Notes under the pieces: model-generated
Told to the model about the DNA's origin: nothing
Seen by the model: the letters and a program-made list of their open reading frames with translations, nothing else
The model's database searches: none
Program-made: the position numbers and the translations under genes
In this document: positions 6,954 through 14,076 of the stretch, in pieces
How the letters are laid out: the number at the start of each line of letters is the position of its first letter
How positions within the stretch are numbered: position 1 is the first letter of the stretch
Source of the DNA: Candidatus Alloscillospira gallinarum
Lineage (GTDB): Bacteria; Bacillota; Clostridia; Oscillospirales; Oscillospiraceae
Assembly (NCBI GenBank): GCA_904420055.1
Contig: CAJFTV010000100.1
Span: 1-20,226 of the forward strand
Direction: 5' to 3'
Length of the DNA: 20,226 bases

Positions 6954-8450
6954 ATGGGAAAATATGATAAATACAGCTGGGGCAGGGCCCCGAAAGCCAT
7001 TGCTGAAAAGGATATAAGGGAGACGGTTTCAGCCGATGTTGTGATTGTGGGAGCTGGGCTCTCCGGAGTTGCGGCGGCGCTGAGCTGTGTGGAAAACGGA
7101 CTTGAGACGGTGCTGATTGAAAAGGGCATAAGAAACAGCGCCCGGGGCCTGCACGTGGGTGCGGCAAACTCCCGGCTTTTGAGGGAGAAGGGCATTGTAA
7201 ACGACATTGACGATATGACTTACGAGTGGATGTCGGCTACCGGGCACCGGGCGAAAATCGACCTTGTGCGCCTGTATCTCAAAGAGAGTGAGCGGGCGAT
7301 GAACTGGGTGCTGGATAAGGCGGAGGCCCACGGCATGTGGGTGAAGATTTTCGGCGGAGGCTACCACGGAAGAGCCTATAAAGAGTATGTATGTACGCAC
7401 ATGTTTGAGGGGGGAGTTGAGGGACTTGCCAAGATGCTCCTTGACGAGGCTGTTGAAAAAGGCCTTCGTGTACACTATCACACAGCGGGGGAGCAGCTTG
7501 TTAAAAATGACGGCAGGGTTACAGGCGTCATTGCAAAAGATAAGGACGGCTACGTGAAGTTTGTGGGCAGGAAGGGCGTTGTACTGTCAACCGGTGATAT
7601 AAGCGGCAGCCGTGAAATGTGTGAGGATTTGGCTCCTGACGCGCTTATGGGCATGTCGAATATCAATCACCACGCCCCACAGCTTACCGGGGACGGTCAC
7701 AAGATGGGTGTTTGGGCCGGAGCGGATATGCAGGAGGCGCCGTTTCCATTTGCGATACATACGATGGCCTATTCCATAAACAGCTTTTTCTTCCTCCTTG
7801 TGAACCAGAGCGGGCGCAGGTACATGAACGAGGACTGCTGGGCTCAGGGAAAAGCCACGTATACGATACGTCAGGACCCGGAACACCCCTGGGGGTATGT
7901 GATTTTTGACAGCAATTACCTCAAGGATTTAGAGGACACTATACAGTACGGCGGCGGGCTTTTCTGGGATTCCACTGTACGGGAATACGGCAAACCGTTT
8001 GATACTGTACCCATAAAGTGGGCGGTGGACAACTGCGTTGAAGAGGGGAAAGTGGGCTGGAAAGCTGACACAATTGAGGGACTGGCCGAAAAGCTCGGCA
8101 TTGACGAGAATGAGCTTTCAAGGACTGTGGGACGTTATAACGAGCTGTGCCTCGAGGGGCGGGACCTGGATTTTGGAAAACGCCCGGAGCTTATGACACC
8201 GGTGGCAAGACCTCCTTTTTACGCACTGAAAATAAGTGGCGCCCTTCTCCACATACCGGCTGGACTTTCGGTGAACACGGACATGCAGGTGCTGGACACC
8301 GAACGCAGGCCCATTGAGGGGCTATATGCCATTGGAAACTGTGCCGGGGACTTATATGCCATTGATTATCCGCTTATGATTAACGGCAGTAACCACGGCA
8401 GGTGTATAACCTTTGGAAAGCTTGTGGGAGAAGTTTTAGCCGGGAAGTAA
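6954..8450 (+). CDS. FAD-dependent fumarate-reductase-like flavoprotein oxidoreductase
   Basis: A 498-residue soluble flavoprotein of the FAD-binding-2 (fumarate reductase/succinate dehydrogenase flavoprotein, ketosteroid dehydrogenase, urocanate reductase) superfamily. Residues 29-38 (VVIVGAGLSG) are the dinucleotide-binding loop, with Glu56 placed to hold the FAD ribose. QSGRRYMNED and GLYAIGNCAGD are family signatures, and the C-terminus GSNHGRCITFGKLVGE closes the FAD domain. There is no signal peptide, no flavinylated FMN-binding domain and no Fe-S partner, so electrons must come from a soluble donor in the cytoplasm. Probable chemistry is reduction or dehydrogenation of an activated C=C bond; the substrate is unknown. 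The ATG at 6954 is preferred over upstream in-frame starts because it has a GGGAG site and follows a plausible promoter. It diverges from the hydrogenase gene. Confidence 0.85.
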   Translation: MGKYDKYSWGRAPKAIAEKDIRETVSADVVIVGAGLSGVAAALSCVENGLETVLIEKGIRNSARGLHVGAANSRLLREKGIVNDIDDMTYEWMSATGHRAKIDLVRLYLKESERAMNWVLDKAEAHGMWVKIFGGGYHGRAYKEYVCTHMFEGGVEGLAKMLLDEAVEKGLRVHYHTAGEQLVKNDGRVTGVIAKDKDGYVKFVGRKGVVLSTGDISGSREMCEDLAPDALMGMSNINHHAPQLTGDGHKMGVWAGADMQEAPFPFAIHTMAYSINSFFFLLVNQSGRRYMNEDCWAQGKATYTIRQDPEHPWGYVIFDSNYLKDLEDTIQYGGGLFWDSTVREYGKPFDTVPIKWAVDNCVEEGKVGWKADTIEGLAEKLGIDENELSRTVGRYNELCLEGRDLDFGKRPELMTPVARPPFYALKISGALLHIPAGLSVNTDMQVLDTERRPIEGLYAIGNCAGDLYAIDYPLMINGSNHGRCITFGKLVGEVLAGK

Positions 8451-8480
8451 TCTGACATAATCGTATAAAAGATGTCACAC

Positions 8481-8527
8481 GCGCCGTGTTTTACAGTTAA
8501 TTGCTGTCAAATACGGCGCTTTAATTT
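8481..8527 (+). terminator. Terminator after the flavoprotein gene
   Basis: GCGCCGT (8481-8487) and ACGGCGC (8513-8519) form the base of a long, imperfect hairpin that continues with TTT/AAA and ACAG/CTGT pairs. TTTAATTTT follows. It lies about 30 bases after the stop codon. Confidence 0.75.
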
Positions 8528-8591
8528 TGCCTCTGAGGGCAGGCTATGAACGGCGGGAGAGTTTGCCGACGGTAAGCCCCGGCAAATAGGT

Positions 8592-8621
8592 GTGGCAATT
8601 AAAAGCAGTTTACTGTATAAT
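8592..8621 (+). promoter_or_regulatory. Candidate promoter of kdpDE
   Basis: A perfect TATAAT (8616-8621) has GTGGCA (8592-8597, four of six) 18 bases upstream. The weak -35 box would fit an activated or constitutively weak promoter. The leader would be about 55 bases. Confidence 0.45.
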
Positions 8622-8637
8622 TAATAAAATAGCTTGA

Positions 8638-8665
8638 GCCGCATGGACATTTATGTCCATGGGGC
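8638..8665 (+). promoter_or_regulatory. Perfect palindrome in the kdpD leader
   Basis: CATGGACAT (8642-8650) and ATGTCCATG (8653-8661) are perfect inverted repeats around TT. After one mismatch they extend by GCC/GGC. The element sits just past the predicted transcription start and before the GGTAAGGAG ribosome binding site. It may be an operator or an RNA hairpin; there is no U-tract beyond A-rich sequence. Confidence 0.55.
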
Positions 8666-8684
8666 AAAAAGGTAAGGAGAGAAT

Positions 8685-11393
8685 ATGTCAGTTAAGCGAC
8701 AGAACCCGAACCAGCTCTTGAGAGCAATAAAAAATGGAACAGACGGACAAGGCAGAGGGCATTTAAAGATATTTTTCGGATATGCTGCCGGTGTCGGGAA
8801 GACATATGCCATGCTAAAGGCGGCACATGCGGTGAAAAGCAGGGGAATTGACGTTGTCGTTGGATATATTGCACCCGATGCCGGTCCTCAGACAGCTGAG
8901 CTTGCAGAGCAAATTGAGCGTATTCCAGTAAAGACCATTGAAGATAACGGCACATTGTCAGATGAGTTTGACATAGACGCCGCGCTGAAAAGGAATCCGT
9001 CTCTCATACTCGTTGATGAGCTTGCCCACACGAATGCCAAGGGCAGCCGTCACACAAAGCGTTATCAGGACGTACAGGAGCTCTTAAAAGCGGGAATTGA
9101 CGTGTATACCACCGTAAATGTACAGCATATTGAGAGCCTTAACGACACTGTTGCGGCGATAACCGGGGTTTTAGTCAGGGAGAGAATACCGGACTCTGTT
9201 TTTGACAACGCCGACCAGGTGGAGCTTGTGGATATTGAGCCGGCGGACCTAATTGAACGCCTTGAGAGCGGGGGCGTATACGGCGCAAAGCAGGCGGGCA
9301 GTTTTGATGAAAGCCTTTTTACAGAGGACGCGCTCACGGCGCTGCGGGAAATTGCACTGCGCCGATGCGCGGACAGAGTAAATATTCTGACGGAGAACGC
9401 AAAGATAAGAAACAACAAGGATTATCACACTGACGAGCATATTCTTGTCTGTCTGTCTTCTGCGCCGTCAAATCCGACTATAATAAGGACGGCGGCATGT
9501 ATGGCCAGCGCCTTTCGCGGGGCGTTTACAGCGCTTTTTGTTGAGACCTCTGACTTTTCGTCCATGAGCGATGAGGATAAAAATCGGCTGAGGGCAAATA
9601 TGCGCCTCGCCCAGCAGCTTGGGGCGACGATTGATACCGCCTATGGAGATGATGTGCCATATCAGATTGCCGAGTTTGCCAGACTTTCCGGCGTATCAAA
9701 GATAGTTATAGGGCGCAGTAATGTGTCCAAGCGGAAAATTTTCGGGAAGCCCTCTCTCACTGACCGGCTTATTGCCATGGCGCCAAACCTGGATATTCAC
9801 ATAATTCCGGACGCATCTGTTCCCGCACAGTATGCTATTTCCAAGGTAAAGCGCAGAAAAAAGGGCGCGTTAAAAATGCCGCCTGGTGATATTTTAAAGT
9901 GTGCTCTAATACTTATTGCCACGACAGCCGTAGGCTTTGTTTTTGATAAGCTCGGCTTTTCGGAGGCAAACATCGTAGCAGTTTATATCCTCGGTGTGCT
10001 GGTGACGTCTGTACTGGCAACAAGCAAAATTTGCAGCTTTGTGTCGGCGCTTGTCAGCGTGCTTATATTTAACTTCTTTTTCACCGTGCCGCAGTTTACA
10101 TTTCAGGCGTACGACAAAGAGTATCCGGTGACATTTTTAATTCTGTTTATCGTTGCGCTTATTGTTGGCTCGCTGGCCTCAAAGCTCAAGAGGCAGGCCC
10201 GTCAGGCGGCATATTCTGCATTCAGGACGAAGGTCCTTTTTGATGCCAATCAGCTGATACAGAAGGTGCACGGTACAGACGAAATTATAAGCGCCACGGC
10301 GGAGCAGATAACAAAGCTGTTAAAACGTGATATAATAATGTACCTCGCAGAGCCGGACGGAACCCTTGGAGCGCCCAGGACATTCTCTCACGGTGAGGAG
10401 CCGGTAAATGAGGAGTATGTGGCTGAAAACGAGATGGCAGTGGCCGGCTGGGTGCTGAAAAACAATAAGCACGCAGGTGCTACAACTGACACATTTGTGG
10501 GTGCAAAATCCATGTATCTGGCTATCAGAGTGAGAGAACGCGTTTATGGCGTTATTGGGATTGTGATTGGTGACACGCCGCTTGATGCATTTGAAAACAG
10601 CGTTGTGCTGTCAATACTTGGAGAGTGCGCTCTGGCAATGGAGAATGAGAAAAACGCCAAGGATAAGGAGAAGGCTGCAATTATGGCAAAAAATGAGCAG
10701 CTTCGCGCAAACCTGCTCCGGGCAATTTCCCACGACCTGCGCACGCCGCTGACCTCCATATCCGGAAATGCCAGTAACCTGATGTCAAACGGAGACAAGC
10801 TTGACACTGAGACAAAGAATCAGATTTACAGCGACATATACGATGAGTCCATGTGGCTCATTAACCTCGTGGAGAACCTGCTTTCTGTCACGCGGATAGA
10901 GGAGGGCAGAATGAGCATGAACTTTTCCACTGAGCTCATGGACGAGGTGATAGCTGAGGCCCTGCGCCATGTAAGCCGGATTAAAAAAGACCATTTCATA
11001 AAGGTTGTGCCGCCGGGCGGGTTCCTGCTTGTTAAAATTGATGCCAGACTTGTTGTGCAGGTTATAATAAATATTGTTGAGAATGCAATCAAGTACACGC
11101 CGTCCGGCTCTGCAATAACTGTTTCCACGGCAAGGCGCGGCAATTGGGTGGAGGTACAGATTGCCGATGACGGACCGGGGATTTCAGATGAGATGAAGGA
11201 GCGTGTCTTTGATATGTTTTACAGCGGGGCGAACAAGGTGGCGGACAGCCGCCGCAGCCTGGGGCTTGGCCTTTCACTGTGCAAATCCATAGTGTCCGCC
11301 CACGGAGGGGAGATACACGTATCCGATAACAGGCCGCATGGAGCGGTATTTACATTTACATTGCCGGCAGGGGAGGTAAAACTGCATGAATAA
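8685..11393 (+). CDS. kdpD: KdpD sensor histidine kinase
   Basis: A 902-residue, full-length KdpD, the membrane kinase that reports potassium or turgor limitation. Residues 1-210 are the KdpD N-terminal domain with Walker A GYAAGVGKT (32-40) and LVDELAHTNAKGSRH (109-123). Residues about 250-375 are a universal-stress-protein domain. Four membrane helices fill about 403-498. A GAF-like domain follows (about 515-650), then the kinase: H-box AISHDLRTPLTS with His683, N-box NIVENAIKYTP (Asn800), G1 DDGPG (828-832) and G2 LGLGLSL. All catalytic motifs are intact. The ATG follows AAGGAG at good spacing. The gene overlaps kdpE by eight bases, so the two are co-translated. The usual kdpFABC target operon is absent from the window, so its local job is unclear. 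Confidence 0.96.
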   Translation: MSVKRQNPNQLLRAIKNGTDGQGRGHLKIFFGYAAGVGKTYAMLKAAHAVKSRGIDVVVGYIAPDAGPQTAELAEQIERIPVKTIEDNGTLSDEFDIDAALKRNPSLILVDELAHTNAKGSRHTKRYQDVQELLKAGIDVYTTVNVQHIESLNDTVAAITGVLVRERIPDSVFDNADQVELVDIEPADLIERLESGGVYGAKQAGSFDESLFTEDALTALREIALRRCADRVNILTENAKIRNNKDYHTDEHILVCLSSAPSNPTIIRTAACMASAFRGAFTALFVETSDFSSMSDEDKNRLRANMRLAQQLGATIDTAYGDDVPYQIAEFARLSGVSKIVIGRSNVSKRKIFGKPSLTDRLIAMAPNLDIHIIPDASVPAQYAISKVKRRKKGALKMPPGDILKCALILIATTAVGFVFDKLGFSEANIVAVYILGVLVTSVLATSKICSFVSALVSVLIFNFFFTVPQFTFQAYDKEYPVTFLILFIVALIVGSLASKLKRQARQAAYSAFRTKVLFDANQLIQKVHGTDEIISATAEQITKLLKRDIIMYLAEPDGTLGAPRTFSHGEEPVNEEYVAENEMAVAGWVLKNNKHAGATTDTFVGAKSMYLAIRVRERVYGVIGIVIGDTPLDAFENSVVLSILGECALAMENEKNAKDKEKAAIMAKNEQLRANLLRAISHDLRTPLTSISGNASNLMSNGDKLDTETKNQIYSDIYDESMWLINLVENLLSVTRIEEGRMSMNFSTELMDEVIAEALRHVSRIKKDHFIKVVPPGGFLLVKIDARLVVQVIINIVENAIKYTPSGSAITVSTARRGNWVEVQIADDGPGISDEMKERVFDMFYSGANKVADSRRSLGLGLSLCKSIVSAHGGEIHVSDNRPHGAVFTFTLPAGEVKLHE

Positions 11394-12087
11394 GCCGTTA
11401 ATTCTTGTCGTTGAGGACGACGCGCCTATTAAAAACCTGATAACAACTACACTTAAAACACACGACTACAAGTTTTTGACCGCACAGAACGGGGAAACCG
11501 CAATACGCGAAATAACGTCTCACAGCCCGGATATCATATTGCTCGATTTGGGACTGCCGGATATGGACGGTGTTGACCTGATAAAAAAGGTGCGCACGTG
11601 GTCAAATGTGCCAATTATAGTAATCAGCGCAAGAAGTGAGGACGCTGACAAAATTGAGGCTCTGGACGCCGGCGCGGACGACTACCTGACAAAGCCATTT
11701 TCGGTTGAGGAGCTGCTGGCACGGGTGCGGGTTACCCAGCGCCGTCTGGCGGCCATGCAGGTCGATACCATATCTGCTGGCTCCCAGTTCCACAATGGCA
11801 GCCTGACAATTGACTACGCTGCGGGCTGTGCATACCTTGGAAAACAGGAACTGCATCTCACCCCCATAGAGTATAAACTGCTCTGCCTCATGGCAAGAAA
11901 CGTGGGAAAGGTGCTTACGCACAAATTCATAACCCAGAATATTTGGGGCAGCAGCTGGGACAGTGATATTGCGTCCCTGAGAGTGTTTATGGCCACCCTC
12001 AGAAAAAAGATTGAGCCGGACACAGACTCTCCCCAGTTTATCCAGACCCACATAGGCGTGGGGTACAGAATGATTAAGGTGGAATAG
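11386..12087 (+). CDS. kdpE: KdpE OmpR-family response regulator
   Basis: A 233-residue response regulator. Residues 5-120 are the receiver with the acidic pair Asp11/Asp12, the phospho-acceptor Asp54 (ILLDLGLPDMDG) and Lys103 (LTKPF). Residues about 135-233 are a winged-helix OmpR/PhoB DNA-binding domain, with LTPIEYKLLCLMARN and a C-terminal THIGVGYRM. It should be phosphorylated by the KdpD encoded just upstream, whose last codons overlap its start. In other bacteria KdpE activates kdpFABC; none of that operon is here, so the regulon must be elsewhere or differ. No VanR-type alternative is seen in the window. Confidence 0.95.
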   Translation: MNKPLILVVEDDAPIKNLITTTLKTHDYKFLTAQNGETAIREITSHSPDIILLDLGLPDMDGVDLIKKVRTWSNVPIIVISARSEDADKIEALDAGADDYLTKPFSVEELLARVRVTQRRLAAMQVDTISAGSQFHNGSLTIDYAAGCAYLGKQELHLTPIEYKLLCLMARNVGKVLTHKFITQNIWGSSWDSDIASLRVFMATLRKKIEPDTDSPQFIQTHIGVGYRMIKVE

Positions 12088-12089
12088 CG

Positions 12090-12139
12090 GCGTTTTACAA
12101 TGCACACGCCGAATGCTTTAAAGGCATATTGTAAAATGC
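12090..12139 (+). repeat. Nested inverted repeat downstream of kdpE
   Basis: TTTTACAAT (12093-12101) and ATTGTAAAA (12128-12136) are perfect inverted repeats, extended outward by three more pairs including one G-T. An inner ATGC/GCAT stem lies at 12113-12127. No U-tract follows, so this is not itself a standard terminator. It lies immediately upstream of the -35 box of the next operon. Confidence 0.5.
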
Positions 12140-12150
12140 GGCATAAGTAT

Positions 12151-12179
12151 TGGACATTTTATAAAGGCAAATATATAAT
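12151..12179 (+). promoter_or_regulatory. Sigma-A promoter of the aldo/keto reductase operon
   Basis: TGGACA (12151-12156, five of six), a 17-base spacer and a perfect TATAAT (12174-12179). Initiation would be near 12186, inside the first arm of the adjacent terminator hairpin. Confidence 0.72.
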
Positions 12180-12211
12180 AAAGATGCCCTATTGCGGCGT
12201 CTTTATTTTTT
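12180..12211 (+). terminator. Terminator of kdpDE
   Basis: AAAGATGCC (12180-12188) and GGCGTCTTT (12196-12204) form a nine-pair stem with one G-T pair, followed by ATTTTTTATT. It ends transcripts coming from kdpDE and directly abuts the promoter of the next operon. Confidence 0.82.
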
Positions 12212-12243
12212 ATTGCTGAGGATTTTGAAGGGAGAAGTAATAA

Positions 12244-13365
12244 ATGGCTTATTTAGGTGAGAATATTAAAAAGCTGGGCTTTGGGCTTATGCGCCTGCCC
12301 CAGAAAGATGACAAAATAGATATTGAAGAGACTAAGAAGATGGTGGACATGTTCATGGGCGCCGGGTTTACGTATTTTGACACCGCATGGGCCTATGCAG
12401 GCAGCGAGGACGCCATACGCCGCGCCCTTGTGGAGCGCTACCCGAGGGAGAGCTATCAGCTTGCCACAAAAAATGCCGCATGGATAAACTGCAAGACGAG
12501 GGAGGAGGCCGCCTCTCAGCTTGAGACATCTTTGAAGCAGAGCGGCGCGGGTTACTTTGACTTTTATCTCCTTCACAATCTGGGGGAGAGCCGCACAAAG
12601 GTGTTTGAGGATTTTGACATGTGGAGCTGGCTGCAGGAGAAAAAGGCGGAGGGGCTTATAAAGCACATCGGCTTTTCCTTCCACGCCACGCCTGAGGAGC
12701 TGGACGAAATTCTGACCCGGCACCCTGAGGCGGAATTTGTGCAGCTTCAGATAAACTATGCCGACTGGGACAACCCGGCGATACAGTCCCGCGCCTGCTA
12801 CGAGGTGGCAAGGCGCCACAAAAAGCCCGTTGTGATAATGGAGCCTGTAAAGGGCGGAATGCTGGCAACTCCGCCGGAGCCGGTGGAGAAAATTTTCAAG
12901 GAGGCAGAGCCGGACTCCTCTGTGGCGTCATGGGGTATTCGCTTCGCTGCGGACCTTGAGGGAGTTATAACAGTTCTCTCAGGAATGAGCAGCACAGAGC
13001 AGATGCGGGACAATATTTCATATATGGAGAATTTTACAGGACTGACAGAGGCGCAGCGGAAGGTTATCTCCAGAGCCCAGAAGGCACTGGCTGAAATACC
13101 GCTTATTCCGTGTACTACCTGCAATTACTGCGCCAAGGTATGTCCCAAGGATATAGGAGTTTCCGGCACTTTTACGGCGATGAACTATTTAACCCTGTAC
13201 GGGAGCAGGGAGAGTGCACTGCACCAGGAGAACTGGCTTGTATCCGGGCACGGCAGGCAGCGCGCGACCGAGTGCATTAAGTGCGGACAGTGTGAGGAGG
13301 TATGCCCCCAGCACATAGCAATACGCCATTATCTGGACGAGGCCTGTAAGAAACTGCTTTCATAA
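12244..13365 (+). CDS. Aldo/keto reductase fused to a 2x[4Fe-4S] ferredoxin domain
   Basis: A 373-residue protein. Residues about 8-280 are an aldo/keto reductase barrel with the complete tetrad Asp46 (YFDTAWAYAG), Tyr51, Lys76 (LATKNA) and His111 (YLLHNLG). Residues 285-373 are a ferredoxin-like tail with clusters CTTCNYCAKVCP (Cys290, 293, 296, 300) and CIKCGQCEEVCP (Cys344, 347, 350, 354). The fusion would let a carbonyl or other substrate be reduced with electrons passed through Fe-S clusters, perhaps from the flavodoxin-like protein encoded downstream. Such fused AKRs are common in anaerobes but mostly uncharacterised. The ATG follows GGGAG. It is the first gene of an apparent five-gene operon and is separated by 12 bases from the CMD-family gene. 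Confidence 0.93.
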   Translation: MAYLGENIKKLGFGLMRLPQKDDKIDIEETKKMVDMFMGAGFTYFDTAWAYAGSEDAIRRALVERYPRESYQLATKNAAWINCKTREEAASQLETSLKQSGAGYFDFYLLHNLGESRTKVFEDFDMWSWLQEKKAEGLIKHIGFSFHATPEELDEILTRHPEAEFVQLQINYADWDNPAIQSRACYEVARRHKKPVVIMEPVKGGMLATPPEPVEKIFKEAEPDSSVASWGIRFAADLEGVITVLSGMSSTEQMRDNISYMENFTGLTEAQRKVISRAQKALAEIPLIPCTTCNYCAKVCPKDIGVSGTFTAMNYLTLYGSRESALHQENWLVSGHGRQRATECIKCGQCEEVCPQHIAIRHYLDEACKKLLS

Positions 13366-13377
13366 GGAGGAATTGAG

Positions 13378-14076
13378 ATGGATTTGCATAAGACGGACCC
13401 GGAGTTTATGGAGAGGTTTGAACACTTTGCTTTTGACGAGGTGGTAAATGAGCCGGGACAGCAGCTCGACGACAAGACGAGATATATGGCAATACTTGCC
13501 ACACTTTTGGGCTGCGGCGGGGCAGACGAGTTTAAGCTGGTGCTGTGCCGTGCGCTGGACGCCGGTATTACACCGGTGGCGGCAAAGGAGATTGTATATC
13601 AGGCGGTGGACTACCTCGGTATAGGACGGGTACTGCCGTTTTTAAATATCACAAATGAGGTGCTTTCGGAGCGCGGAGTGGAACTGCCGCTTCCCGGGCA
13701 GGCCACCACTACGCTTGAAAACCGGCTTGCAAAAGGCGCGCAGACTCAGGCTGAAATTTTCGGAGAGAGCATGCTGAATGCGTGGCAGAAAGGGCACATT
13801 AACAGGTGGCTTGCATCAAACTGCTTTGGTGATTACTACACAAGGGGAGGTCTTGACCTGCGTGACCGGGAAATGATAACGTTTTGCTTCCTCTCGGCCC
13901 AGGGCGGCTGTGAGCCCCAGCTTAAGGGCCACGCAATGGGTAATATACGCATGGGAAATGACAGGGAGTTTTTAATAAAAGTTGTATCCCAGTGCCTTCC
14001 CTATATCGGATATCCCAGAAGCCTCAATGCCGTAAGCTGTATTGAGGCGGCAGCAAAGGATATGGAGGAAAACTGA
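13378..14076 (+). CDS. Carboxymuconolactone decarboxylase (CMD/AhpD) family protein, two-domain
   Basis: A 232-residue cytoplasmic protein built of two CMD-like helical repeats. Repeat 1 covers roughly residues 13-97 (LDDKTRYMAILATLLGCGG, then AAKEIVYQAVDYLGIGRVLPFLN). Repeat 2 covers roughly 128-228 (LDLRDREMITFCFLSAQGG, GHAMGNIRMG, QCLPYIGYPRSLNAV). The CxxC peroxidatic pair of AhpD is missing, so a thiol peroxidase role is doubtful. Single cysteines such as Cys46 and Cys178, and His185, remain. True decarboxylase activity is also unproven in this family. It has a strong AAGGAGG site eight bases before its ATG. Its stop TGA shares one base with the ATG of the following AKR gene, showing tight co-translation. 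Confidence 0.88.
   Translation: MDLHKTDPEFMERFEHFAFDEVVNEPGQQLDDKTRYMAILATLLGCGGADEFKLVLCRALDAGITPVAAKEIVYQAVDYLGIGRVLPFLNITNEVLSERGVELPLPGQATTTLENRLAKGAQTQAEIFGESMLNAWQKGHINRWLASNCFGDYYTRGGLDLRDREMITFCFLSAQGGCEPQLKGHAMGNIRMGNDREFLIKVVSQCLPYIGYPRSLNAVSCIEAAAKDMEEN

Noticed and set aside
6749..7207. N-terminal extension of the hydrogenase frame to 7207
   Set aside because: It runs antisense through the divergent flavoprotein gene and past the hydrogenase promoter. The ATG at 6748 has a GGAGG site and begins just before the Fe-S cysteines.
13378..14076. AhpD-type alkylhydroperoxidase
   Set aside because: The CxxC redox pair required for that activity is missing, so only the wider CMD family is claimed.
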